25,852 nucleotides of DNA, taken from the NCBI GenBank assembly GCA_963847575.1, contig CAWKAL010000052.1:1-25852 (forward strand), in the 5' to 3' direction. The DNA is from JASBSR01 sp963847575. GTDB lineage: Bacteria; Pseudomonadota; Gammaproteobacteria; SZUA-229. The translations under genes were made by a program, and so were the position numbers. Of this stretch, positions 1 to 8,913 are shown one piece after another; positions within the stretch are counted from its first letter, which is position 1, and every line of letters starts with the position of its first letter. The notes below the pieces were generated by a model. It was not told the DNA's origin. It worked only from the letters and a program-made list of their open reading frames with translations, and made no database searches.

Positions 1-1142
1 CCCAGTCATCCAGTGCCGCGATTGCGATTACGCTGACCGCGGCCACCGGCGGCATAGTCGGTCTGTATGCTGCTGCCGCGATGGTGATCGGCGCGAATGT
101 CGGCACCACGACCACTGCGGCGTTTGCCGTGATCGGTGCTACCCCGAATGCAAAACGCGTTGCAGCCGCGCACATTGTTTTCAACCTGGGCACGGCTGTC
201 GTCGCACTGATGATTTTGCCGTTGTTGTTCTGGGTCGTGCAGACCACGGGCCACCTGCTGGGGCTGGAAGATATTCCCGCGGTGACACTGGCCTTGTTTC
301 ACACTACGTTTAATATTCTTGGCGTGTTATTAATGCTACCTGTAAGCAGTCGCCTGGCGCGGTTCCTCGACACCCGTTTTGTTACCCAGGAAGAAGTTGA
401 GTCGCGGCCACGCTATCTCGACAAAACAGTCGCGGTATCACCGATGCTGGCGATGAATGCACTTGCGCTCGAATTGTCACGCATTGCCGGGGTAGCAAGA
501 CGCATGGCGCTGGAGGCGTTAAGTACTGAATTTGTCGGTGTAAAACGTATTTCAGCTGATTATGCGGTGGCACAAAAACTTTCCCAGGCAGTCGCTGTAT
601 TTATTACCCAGCTGGAAAAAGGCGTGCTCAGTGAAGAAGTTGCCGAGCAGCTGGCGACAGTACTTCGTGCTGAACAACATCTGCTCGCCTGTGCTGAGCA
701 GTCGGTGGCGATAGTCAGTGCGCAGGCAGAACTCGAAGCCATTACAGATACCAGCTTAACGCAAGGCCTGGCGCACTACCGTGCTGATGTGGTTGCGTTG
801 ATGAAGCTTGCAAACCCGGAAGAAGAGGCGTTTTCGTTTGCGGCCTGTGATGCACAATTGCTGCAGGTTCAGAATTCATATGATGATATCAAGGCGGCCT
901 TGCTTCTCGCCGGTGCCGAGTTGCGCATACCGATTCCGCTGATGATCAATGTGCTCGAACAGAACAGCCGGATTCGGCGCATGGTACGCCAGATGGTCAA
1001 GGCCATGCGCAATCTCGGTGAGTTATACACCGTTGCAGGCGTGCACGCGCCTGAAACCGTGGCAGCAGTGACGAATGCGCCGGCGACGAATACGCCCGCG
1101 TCTGATGAAGAAGTTGCAGAAAAGCTAAGGGAGGATAGTTAA
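1..1142 (+). CDS. Na/Pi cotransporter family protein with PhoU-like C-terminal domain (5' partial)
   Basis: The reading frame is open from base 3, so the start lies outside the window. The first residues read QSSSAAIAITLTAATGG, the QSSSA motif of the NaPi-IIa/PF02690 repeat. It is followed by GANVGTTTTA, a second typical sodium/phosphate motif, and hydrophobic segments around VVALMILPLLFWV and FNILGVLLMLP. After about residue 130 the protein becomes an alpha-helical soluble domain (ALELSRIAGVARRMALEAL..., RMVRQMVKAMRNLGELY) resembling the PhoU-like tail of bacterial YjbB/NptA-type transporters. Family knowledge suggests inner-membrane phosphate transport, import or efflux. The frame is intact to the TAA at 1140-1142. 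It converges on the disrupted gene starting downstream at 1259. The family call is firm; direction of transport is not inferable. Confidence 0.88.
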   Translation, partial: QSSSAAIAITLTAATGGIVGLYAAAAMVIGANVGTTTTAAFAVIGATPNAKRVAAAHIVFNLGTAVVALMILPLLFWVVQTTGHLLGLEDIPAVTLALFHTTFNILGVLLMLPVSSRLARFLDTRFVTQEEVESRPRYLDKTVAVSPMLAMNALALELSRIAGVARRMALEALSTEFVGVKRISADYAVAQKLSQAVAVFITQLEKGVLSEEVAEQLATVLRAEQHLLACAEQSVAIVSAQAELEAITDTSLTQGLAHYRADVVALMKLANPEEEAFSFAACDAQLLQVQNSYDDIKAALLLAGAELRIPIPLMINVLEQNSRIRRMVRQMVKAMRNLGELYTVAGVHAPETVAAVTNAPATNTPASDEEVAEKLREDS

Positions 1143-1258
1143 GTATTGCCTGGATAATGCTCAGTCTGACAGGACTTGCCAGCAAGGGTATGTGTTTAAT
1201 TTGCGTGAATAGTTTTATTTGTATCGATAAGCGTATCGATGCTTGTTCCGTGGATTAT

Positions 1259-3936
1259 TCATAGCCGCCGGGTAGCCAGCTTGATACTCGGGTCGGTACT
1301 GGTACGGACGCTAAACCCAAGGTGTTCAACCAGCGCCAGCATATGATGGTTGCTGCAGAGTATTTCACCTTCAATGCTGGTGAAACCACGCTGACCAGCA
1401 GCCTCAATCAGTGTGCTCATCAGGCGGGAGCCAATCCCCCTGTGTTGCCATTTATCTGCAACGACTAATGCAAATTCACAGCTGTTGCCATCCGGGTTCA
1501 TGACATAACGCGCGACCCCCAGTTCGGTTTCATGCTCGGGGTCCTCGAGCACTGCGATCATGGCGAGTTCGCGATGGTAGTCCAGCTGGGTAAAGCGCAC
1601 CAGCATCTGCTGGGTCAGTTCACTCAGGCCCTGCATGAAACGAAAATACTTTGACTGGGGTGAAAGTTCGCGTACAAAGCTTTGTTCGATCGATGCATCT
1701 TCCGGGCGTATCGGGCGAATTGTAATGCTGGTGCCGTCTGCCAGTTGCCACGTCGAAACCAGGTGGCTGGGGTAGGGGTGAATCGCCATGTGGGCGTAGC
1801 GGTCATACGATGGTGACAGGTGTTCTACCACGATGCGCGCATCCAGTGCCATGACGCCGTTTTCGTCGGCAATCAGCGGGTTAATATCCAGCTCGGTTAT
1901 TTCCGGCAGCTCACAAACCATTTCCGAGACACGTCGCAATACTTGCACGATGGCATCCAGTTTAACGGCAGGCATAGTTACGGAAGTTTCCTAGCAGGCG
2001 AGCGATGTGTGTCTGGCCAATCATTTTTTCTGCAAGAAAAGTATTCAATGGCGGCAGCGAAATTGCGCGATCGCGCATGACTTCTACCTGCACACCTCCC
2101 GCGCCGAAGGTAATCGCAGGCCCAAATACCGGGTCGCGGATCGACGCCGATCAGCAGTTCCCGGCCATGTGCGGGCTCTGTACATTGATTCGATAGTGAC
2201 GCCCTTGATTTTTGCTTCGGGATACCTGCTTTGTACTTGCTCGAGTAATTCATGGTAGGTCTGGCGTACCGCTTGCGCATTACTGATGTTCAGCCTGATA
2301 CCACCGACATCGGATTTGTGTGTGATATCGGCTGAATTAATTTTCATCGCCACCGGGAAATCCATCGAGTCTGCCGCAACCAGTGCCTCGTTGGCCGAGT
2401 CACATTCGATACTCAGTGTCACGGGGATGGCAAAAGCATGCAGCAGTGCTTTGGATTCTGACATCGACAACACGCTTCGTTTGTCTGCGAGTACGCTTTC
2501 AATGATCAGGCGTGCGCCATCGACATCGGGTTCGCTGCGTTTTGCCAGCGGGCCGGGCACCTGCATGAGTAACTGCTGGTTTTGGTAGTGACTGGCAAGA
2601 TAAGCGAAGGCTTCGACGCATGATTCGGGACTGGCAAAGTTGGATACGTGGTGTTGTGAAAAAAGTCTGTGCGCGGCTTCGACCTGTTGTGCGCCCATCC
2701 AGCAGGTCAATACCGGTTTTTTACTGGTCTGTTGCGCATCAATCACGGCCTGTGCGCACGCCGACTGCATCGGTCATGGCCTGGGGCGAAAGCATCACCA
2801 GCACACCGTCCACGCCCGCATCGTCAAGACAGCATTTGACCGCGGCCTGGTAGCGCTGCGGCGTGGCATCACCCAGCACGTCGACGGGATTCGCATGTGA
2901 CCATGCGGCTGGAAGTACTTTGTCGAGCTGTGTCAGCGTGGCTGCTGATAAGGACGCCAGCGCGACATTCAGATCAATCGCACGGTCGGTCGCCATCACG
3001 CCAAGGCCGCCGCCATTGGTAACAATCGCAAGTCGGTTACCGTTGACCCGGTGTCCGCTGGCCAGCAACTGGGCCGCGGCAAACAACTGCTCGATCGTCA
3101 TTGCGCGAACCACACCGGCGCGTTGCAGAGCCGCGTCGAACACATCATCGGCACCTATCATCGCGCCGGTATGCGTAACGGCGGCGCGCGATCCTTCGGT
3201 ATGGCGGCCGGCTCTTAATCACGATCACCGGCTTCATTCGGGCGGCGATGCGCAGACCGCTGATGAAACTGCGCGCATCACTTATGCCTTCCACGTAGAG
3301 CAGGATGCTCTGCGTCTGCGGTCCTGCGCGAGGTAATCCAGCACATCGCCGAAGTCGACGTCCGCGGCGTTGCCCAGCGACACGATCGCGGAGAATCCCA
3401 CATCGTGGGCGACGGCCCAGTCGAGTATCGATGTGCACAGCGCGCCGGACTGGGACACCAGCGCGAGATGCCCGCGCGTTGCGGTGTTTTTGCTGAAGGT
3501 CGCGTTCATGCCCGCTGCGGGCCGGATCAGGCCGAGGCAGTTGGGCCCGAGAATGCGCATGCGGTACTGACGCGCCGCCTCCAGCGCGGCCCTGAGCAGG
3601 CCGGCACCGTGGCCGTTGCCTTCGCCGAAACCGGCGGAAATATGATGGCCGATTTGACCCCGTGTTCACCGCAGGCGTGAATGATTTCCGCTACGGTCTT
3701 GCGCCGGCGTCGCGATGATCGCGAGATCGACGGGATGATCAATGTCGTTTATGGTCGCGTAACAGGTGCTGATCCAGTTGCGGGTATTTCGGGTTGATCG
3801 CATAGATCGGACCCGTGAACCCACTATTGCGCAGGTTATCGAAGACGCGGCCGCCGACGGTCTCGTCGTGCTCACTGGCGCCGAATACCGCTATCGCACG
3901 TGGCGAGAAAAAGTGGTCTAGAAAATGTGTTCCCAT
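1259..3936 (-). pseudogene. Pat/YfiQ-type acyl-CoA synthetase (NDP-forming)-GNAT fusion, protein lysine acetyltransferase, frame-disrupted
   Basis: Reading leftward from ATG at 3936, a CoA-binding start (SPRAIAVFGASEHDETVGG), the ligase core (RILGPNCLGLIRP, LVSQSGALCTSILDWA, AIVTNGGGLGVMATD), an ATP-grasp segment (AMKINSADITHKSDVGGIRLN) and a C-terminal GNAT domain (SITIRPIRPEDASIEQSF, KWQHRGIGSRLM at about 1400-1740) follow in the order known for Pat/YfiQ protein acetyltransferases. That family acetylates lysines, classically of acetyl-CoA synthetase. No single frame carries it. The frame changes near 3765, 3705, 3635, 3325, 3205, 2770, 2180, 2140 and 1980, at least nine times. The longest intact pieces are 2084-2770 (ATP-grasp) and 1259-1975 (end of the synthetase plus GNAT). 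Within each piece conserved residues are unbroken by stops, so indel errors or very recent decay are both possible. It is divergent from a deacetylase-family gene 75 bp away. Confidence 0.85.
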
Positions 3937-4011
3937 ATCTGATCCTGTATCGGCCTGATAGTATGCTTATATGCGAGTTCCGCTTGTGACAAGGGTCAGT
4001 GGAAACGGTTT

Positions 4012-4933
4012 ATGTCAATCGCCTTAATTTCACATCCAGATTGTGCGCTGCACGAAATGGGCATCATCCACCCGAGAGCCCGGCCCGGTTGAGTGCCATC
4101 CAGGATCAGCTACTCGCCAGCGGTCTTGACCTGGTTTTACAGCACCATGATGCACCGCTGGCTACGCGTGAGCAACTGTGTCGGGTGCATGATGCAGAGT
4201 TTGTTGACTATGTTTTCAGCAAGTCGCCAGAGCAGGGCCAGGCATGGGCTCGACCCGGAGACGAGCATGAATCCGCATTCTTTATCCGCTGCCCTGCGTG
4301 CAGCAGGTGCAGTCGTGCTGGGTGTCGATCTGGTGATGACCAGCGCAACCACGGCGGCTTTTTGCAATGTGCGTCCGCCCGGCCATCATGCCGGACATAA
4401 CAAATCCATGGGCTTGTGCATATTTAACAATATTGCAGTCGGTGCGGCACATGCGCGGCATGCGCGTCAGCTGGAGCGTGTAGCGATTGTCGATTTTGAT
4501 GTTCACCACGGTAACGGCACAGAAGATATTTTTTCGAAACGTACCGGGGGTTCTGTTTTGTTCGGTCTTCCAGCACCCGTTTTATCCTTACACCGGCGGA
4601 GACAGCGTCGCTGATAATGTTGTCAATATGCCGTTACCCGCAGGTGCGGATGGCAAGGTTTTTCGCAAGACGGTAACTTCAGGCTGGTTACCCAGGCTGA
4701 AGAAGTTTCGGCCCCAGTTAATTTTAATTTCCGCGGGTTTTGATGCGCATGCGGAAGATGATATTTCTGACATCTATCTGCATGAGCAGGACTTTGCATG
4801 GGTGACCCATGAAATAAAAAAAATTGCGGATAAATATGCACACGGACGAATCGTCTCGGTGCTGGAAGGCGGTTATGCCCTGTCCGCACTCGGCCGCAGT
4901 GTTGTTGCACATCTTAATGCGCTGCTGGGTTAG
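4012..4933 (+). pseudogene. Histone deacetylase (AcuC/HdaH) family zinc hydrolase, frame-disrupted
   Basis: The ATG at 4012 gives MSIALISHPDCALHEMG, the expected family N-terminus. The frame changes near 4075 (into PESPARLSAIQDQL), near 4250 (into LDPETSMNPHSL...) and near 4555 (into FQHPFYPYTGGDS). Diagnostic pieces are all present: RPPGHHAGHNKSMGLCIFNN with the tandem active-site histidines, VDFDVHHGNGTEDIF with zinc ligands, SAGFDAHAEDD with the zinc-binding Asp, and the closing VLEGGYALSAL. Members deacylate proteins or small molecules such as polyamines. Here the divergent Pat-like gene suggests protein lysine deacetylation, as with AcuA/AcuC in Bacillus, but that is inference. Three frameshifts and no in-frame stops in the conserved blocks: sequence error or recent inactivation. 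Confidence 0.85.
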
Positions 4934-5135
4934 TGGGCTGGGATGAAAATTTTGTTTTCAGTGAAGCATTCAATTCAGCTATGCAAACTTGATACATCAG
5001 TGAAATGAAAAAGCCTTCCGCACAGCCACGGCGTTCCGCCTCTGCGACCAGCACCAGCCCATCGGGTGTCCGGTCGCAAGTGTTTTGTCTGTTGGCATCA
5101 TCGAAGCTGTTGCTATAGCTGCCGCGCTTAATACC

Positions 5136-5771
5136 TTAGCCGGTAAGCACAGGAAACAGTTCCCTGAGTCCGTTGGCCATAATTTCCACTGCAATTGCCG
5201 CCAGGATCAGCCCGAACAGGCGGTTAATAATGTTCAGCCCGATATGGCCGAGTTTTTTGCCAATCAGCGTCGCCATGCGTAACACCAGCCAGAGCAGGAT
5301 GCACACCAGCGCGATGGTAAGGATCACCGTCAGGCCATGAAACGGCATGGTGGATCGATGCATCTGGATAATGACAGTGCTGATCGAGCCGGGCCCGGCC
5401 AGCAGCGGTATCGCGAGTGGCACCACGGCGATAGCGTTCCTGTCTTCGGCTTCGGCTTCTTCTGCAGGGGTGGTACGCATGGTGTCGGTCTGCGCGCGTA
5501 ACATGGTCAGCGCCATCAGCAGCAATACGATGCCGCCGCCGACACGGAACGATGCCAGGCTGGTGCCCATGCCTTACCAGCAGGCTTTTCACCGGTGATT
5601 GCGGCGACGACCAGTACCAGCAACACGGTGACTGCGGTGATGTTGGCAATGCGGCTGTTCTCTGCTGGTAAAGGTTTTGGTCAACACCAGGAAAATCGGC
5701 ACGGCGGCAAACGGGTCAATAATGACAAACAGGGCGATGAAGAAACGCGAGTATTCAGTCCAGTGTTCCAT
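5136..5771 (-). pseudogene. MarC family (UPF0056) integral membrane protein, frame-disrupted
   Basis: From ATG at 5771 the N-terminus WTEYSRFFIALFVIIDPFAAVPIFLVLT is the typical first membrane helix of the MarC/YchE/YhgN family. The frame breaks near 5660 and again near 5580. From there an intact run (5136-5570) gives ASFRVGGGIVLLLMALTML, IPLLAGPGSISTVIIQM (the conserved P-L-x-AGPG motif) and three further hydrophobic helices ending in AAIAVEIMANGLRELFPVLTG. Total length, about 210 residues when the frames are joined, matches the family. Function is not established; despite the name, MarC is not needed for multiple antibiotic resistance. It lies between convergent HDAC-like and divergent CNNM-like genes. 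Confidence 0.82.
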
Positions 5772-5876
5772 CGGGTGCGTTACCAGCTATGATAGTTTTC
5801 TGTTCGGGGTTTTCCTTTCGGGATAAAGTATACGTGATTGCACTTGTCTACATCGGGGTTTAAATAATGGAATGCA

Positions 5877-6918
5877 GTGTCAGTAAATGTTTTTGTATGG
5901 GTCGGTATCGCCTTGTGCATCAGCCAGTCGGCGATGTTCTCAGGCCTGAACCTGGCCCTGCTGGGGATCAGCCGCCTGCGCCTGGAAGTGGAGGCAACGG
6001 CTGGCAATCCGGCTGCTGTCACAATCCTGGCGCTGCGTCAAGGATGTCAATTTTTTGCTCACCACCATTCTCTGGGGCAACGTCGGTATCAATGTTTTGC
6101 TGACGCTGTTGTCAAACTCGGTGATGGCCGGGCTGACGGCTTTTATTTTTTCAACTGTGCTGATCACCTTTGCGGGTGAAATTGCGCCGCAGGCTTATTT
6201 TTCGCGCCATGCGATGCGCATGGGTTCTCTGCTGGTGCCACTGCTGCGTGTTTACCAGTTCATTCTATACCCGGTGGCAAAACCCAGTGCGCTGGTACTG
6301 GATCGATGGCTGGGCAAAGAAGGCATCAGTTATTTCAAGGAGCGTGATCTGCACACGGTGATTCGCAAACATATCGATGCGGATGAATCCGATGTGAGTC
6401 GGCTTGAAGGTATCGGTGCGATGAACTTCCTCGCGCTGGATGATATTGCTCGTCACCCAGGAAGGGGAATACATTGATCCAGACAGCATTATCACGCTGT
6501 CGACAGATGAGTGCTTGCCGCTGTTTCCGGATTTTGAACGCGATGCCAATGCGGATTTCCTGCGCACGGTCAACCGCTCGGGCAAGAAGTGGGTCGATTA
6601 TTACGGATGAACAGGGCCAGCCCTGCATGGTGTATGAATGCCAACCGGTTTTTGCGCGATGCTTTATTTGGCAAGGATAAACTAAATCCATATAGCTATT
6701 GTCACCGACCGATAGTTGTCACTGATTCGACGACGCTTCTTGGTAAAGTGTTGTCACAACTGAAGGTGTATCCAAAATCTGAAGTGGATGACGTTATTGA
6801 TGATGATCTTATCCTTATCTGGTCTGGCGAAAAACGCGTCATTACCGGTTCCGACATACTCGGTCGACTGTTGCACGGTATTACCCGGCGTGATGTTGCG
6901 CAGCCGCATGCAGGGTAA
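5877..6918 (+). pseudogene. CNNM (DUF21) / CBS-domain protein, hemolysin-C/CorC-type putative divalent cation transporter, frame-disrupted
   Basis: A GTG at 5877 opens VNVFVWVGIALCISQSAMFSGLNLALLGISRLRLE, the DUF21/CNNM membrane domain start (FSGLNLALL motif). Frames change near 6040, 6448, 6596 and 6635. The joined product continues with membrane helices (LLTTILWGNVGINVLLTLL, VLITFAGEIAPQAYFSRHA), then the linker AMNFLALDDI/VTQEGEYIDPDSI, and a CBS-pair region (IITDEQGQPCMV, PIVVTDSTTLLGKVLSQL, DDLILIWSGEKRVITGSDILGRLLHGI). Relatives are implicated in Mg2+/Co2+ efflux. The joined length, about 345 residues, fits a form without the C-terminal CorC_HlyC domain. Four frameshifts in one kilobase with no other decay make indel errors a serious alternative to a pseudogene. 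Confidence 0.83.
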
Positions 6919-7261
6919 TTCGTTAAGGAAACGCCGAAGAATTCAACGTTTTCTTGCAGCATATTGATGTGCTGCCATTTTCAGCCATGCATGTGGTTGA
7001 AAATGAAGTATTCTGTAAAAATTACATTTCGCTGAATGCGTGCGCCGATAATTCATCGATGACACATCAGGGCTTCCTTAATGTTATCAATGTATTAGGC
7101 AATGCTCATGGGCGATGCATGATTGATTTCAAGTGCCATCCTGTACTATGCTGCCAGTTGTTATCTTAAATGGGCTCAATGCGCTGTCGCGGTAATGCCT
7201 GACACTTGCCTGGTTTATACACGCAAGGTCAGACAATGTTGCCGGGCATGTAACAACGATT
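6919..7261. other. Intergenic region, 343 bp, no gene recognised
   Basis: Between the CBS-domain gene and the lytic transglycosylase I find no convincing coding frame. The only structure seen is an 8-bp inverted repeat CATTTTCA/TGAAAATG (6976-6983 and 6998-7005, 14-nt spacer), too weak to call a terminator. The mltF promoter presumably lies in the second half, but no clear -35/-10 pair is visible. Confidence 0.5.
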
Positions 7262-8632
7262 ATGCCGAAATGCGATTTAATCATCAGTAGTGTCAGGCGA
7301 CTTGCACTCGCGGGCATTGCAATGTGTCTGCTGGCCTGTGACATGGCCGGCGATGATGTCTCGGCCTCGCCACCGTCACTGGAGGAAATCAGGTCGCGCG
7401 GCAGCTTAATCGTTCTCACCACAAACCTGCCGACAACTTACTATTACGATCGTGATAATCGACTCGCCGGGCCCGAGTATGATATGACGCAGGCGTTTGC
7501 CGACAGCATGCAGCTCGAGGTTGAATACAAGGTCTATGATTCCACCAGGGCAGTACTGGCTGCATTACGCGCGCGGGAAGGCGATATTGCAGCCGCCGGC
7601 CTGACGGTCAATGATAATCGAAAGAATGAATTTGATTATGGCCCGGTTTACCAGTCGTTAAATGAATACCTGGTGTGCCATCGCAATGTTAAAGCCGTTA
7701 ATGATATAACAGACCTGAAAACGCTTGACGTGGTTGTTGCAGCTGAAAGCAGTTATATCGAGTCGCTCAAGGCCTATCCCGAGTTAAGCTGGAAAGTAGA
7801 ACAAGCATTGAACACCTCGAAGCTGCTGGAGCAGGTGGCCGAGAAAAAAATACAATGCACAATCAGTGATTCAACTTTATACAGTATCGAACGGCGTTAT
7901 CACACCGAGCTGGAGGACAAGTACACCCTGGCAGAAGCCTCAGAACTTGCGTGGATGCTGAACAAGAACAGTGACAAGTTAAGGCAGGCGATCAACGACT
8001 GGTTTAAAGCGTATAAAAAAAGCAATGACCTCACCCGTGTGATGGACAAGTATTACGGCTTCGTTGAGATCTTTGACTACGTCGACACCCATAAACTGTT
8101 AAAGCGGGCAAAAACCCGCCTGCCAAAATACAAGAAACACTTTATCGATGCAGCCAAAAAAAATGGCATCGAACCTTCATTACTGGCGGCCCAGAGTTAC
8201 CAGGAGTCACACTGGGACAGTAAAGCGAAAAGCCCTACCGGGGTGCGCGGTATTATGATGCTGACCCAGCCGGTGGCAAAATCACTCGGTGTCACCAGCC
8301 GCCTGGATGCCAAAGAAAATATTTATGCCGGCGCCAAATTCCAGGCAAAAATGAAACAGATTGTAGAACACGTGGACGAGCCTGATCGTACCTGGCTGGC
8401 GCTGGCGGCTTACAATGTCGGCAGGGGACACTTTCGCGATGCACAGGCCCTGGCCAAAGAACTCAAGCGTGACCCTGACCGCTGGCACGATATGAAAGAA
8501 GTGCTGCCGCTGCTGAGTGAAAAAAAATATTATAAAAATTTGAAATACGGCTACGCGCGTGGCAACGAGCCGGTCAGTTATGTCACACGTATCAGAAGTT
8601 ACGATGAATTATTGCGCCGGTTTTTTAACTAG
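7262..8632 (+). CDS. mltF: Membrane-bound lytic murein transglycosylase F (MltF-like)
   Basis: 456 residues. A lipoprotein signal ends in LLAC with Cys26 as lipidation site. Residues about 45-270 form a periplasmic solute-binding (SBP_bac_3) module (RGSLIVLTTNLPTTYYYDRDNRLAGPEYDM, IAAAGLTVNDNRKNEFDYGPVY). Residues about 290-440 form an SLT-type transglycosylase domain. The catalytic Glu is Glu315 in AAQSYQESHWD, followed by SPTGVRGIMMLTQPVAKSLGV and the AAYNVGRGH motif. This order and length match E. coli MltF, which cleaves peptidoglycan to 1,6-anhydro-muropeptides and is regulated through the N-terminal module. The residue after the lipidated Cys is Asp, the inner-membrane retention signal in enterobacterial Lol sorting, whereas E. 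coli MltF sits in the outer membrane. The frame is intact; upstream and downstream genes are on the same strand but distant. Confidence 0.93.
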   Translation: MPKCDLIISSVRRLALAGIAMCLLACDMAGDDVSASPPSLEEIRSRGSLIVLTTNLPTTYYYDRDNRLAGPEYDMTQAFADSMQLEVEYKVYDSTRAVLAALRAREGDIAAAGLTVNDNRKNEFDYGPVYQSLNEYLVCHRNVKAVNDITDLKTLDVVVAAESSYIESLKAYPELSWKVEQALNTSKLLEQVAEKKIQCTISDSTLYSIERRYHTELEDKYTLAEASELAWMLNKNSDKLRQAINDWFKAYKKSNDLTRVMDKYYGFVEIFDYVDTHKLLKRAKTRLPKYKKHFIDAAKKNGIEPSLLAAQSYQESHWDSKAKSPTGVRGIMMLTQPVAKSLGVTSRLDAKENIYAGAKFQAKMKQIVEHVDEPDRTWLALAAYNVGRGHFRDAQALAKELKRDPDRWHDMKEVLPLLSEKKYYKNLKYGYARGNEPVSYVTRIRSYDELLRRFFN

Positions 8633-8778
8633 TCTCAATCTTCCGAATTTTGTGCAGAACATCGAGATTTGATGCGCGAACCAGTAATGCAAACTATTCC
8701 CGTTTGTATCCAGCGCCCTGAACACGCGGCCCTGGGCCTCGCGCAGAAAAAAAATATGTCCCGCGACCCGGTTAGCGC

Positions 8779-8792
8779 TTGATCTATGTCGA
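8779..8792 (+). promoter_or_regulatory. Possible FNR/Anr/Dnr-type box upstream of nrdJa
   Basis: TTGATctatGTCGA matches TTGAY-N4-RTCAA at nine of ten defined positions. It lies about 130 bp before the nrdJa start and upstream of the NrdR boxes. Dnr control of nrdJ has been described in Pseudomonas, so the position is sensible, but a single imperfect site is weak evidence. Confidence 0.35.
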
Positions 8793-8819
8793 TAATTTTG
8801 GTCAACTATCTGCCGGTAT

Positions 8820-8866
8820 CCACAAGATATAGTACATAATAATAACGATAACACTATATGTAGCCC
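8820..8866 (+). promoter_or_regulatory. Tandem NrdR boxes controlling nrdJa-nrdJb
   Basis: Two 16-bp sites, CCACAAGATATAGTAC (8820-8835) and ACACTATATGTAGCCC (8851-8866), each match the NrdR-box consensus acaCwAtATaTwGtgt at about 12 of 16 positions, including the central core. Exactly 15 bp separates them, so the centres are 31 bp apart, three helical turns, the spacing known for NrdR box pairs. They sit about 50-95 bp before the nrdJa start. NrdR is the nucleotide-sensing repressor of ribonucleotide reductase genes, so the pair is expected to be the repression site. Confidence 0.82.
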
Positions 8867-8913
8867 GTGGCTCAATGGGATTATATACAGGTGTCACTGC
8901 AGGAGTTGTTCCC

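Noticed and set aside
4997..5194. 65-codon minus-strand frame after MarC
   Set aside because: It overlaps the MarC C-terminus in another frame and shows no domain, signal peptide or ribosome binding site.
8740..8775. Rho-independent terminator after mltF (GC-rich CGCGGCCCTGGGCCTCGCG followed by an A-run)
   Set aside because: The stem has a two-base bulge and is followed by A residues, not T, on the plus strand; in the other orientation the T-run precedes the stem.
8639..8913. Cobalamin riboswitch before the B12-dependent reductase
   Set aside because: GTCACTG near 8893 recalls a B12 box, but the other conserved riboswitch cores are missing and NrdR boxes occupy the region. B12-using enzymes are also not the usual targets.
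8875..8913. Earlier in-frame ATG for nrdJa
   Set aside because: It has no Shine-Dalgarno and overlaps the regulatory region closely, while 8914 has AGGAG at 8 nt.
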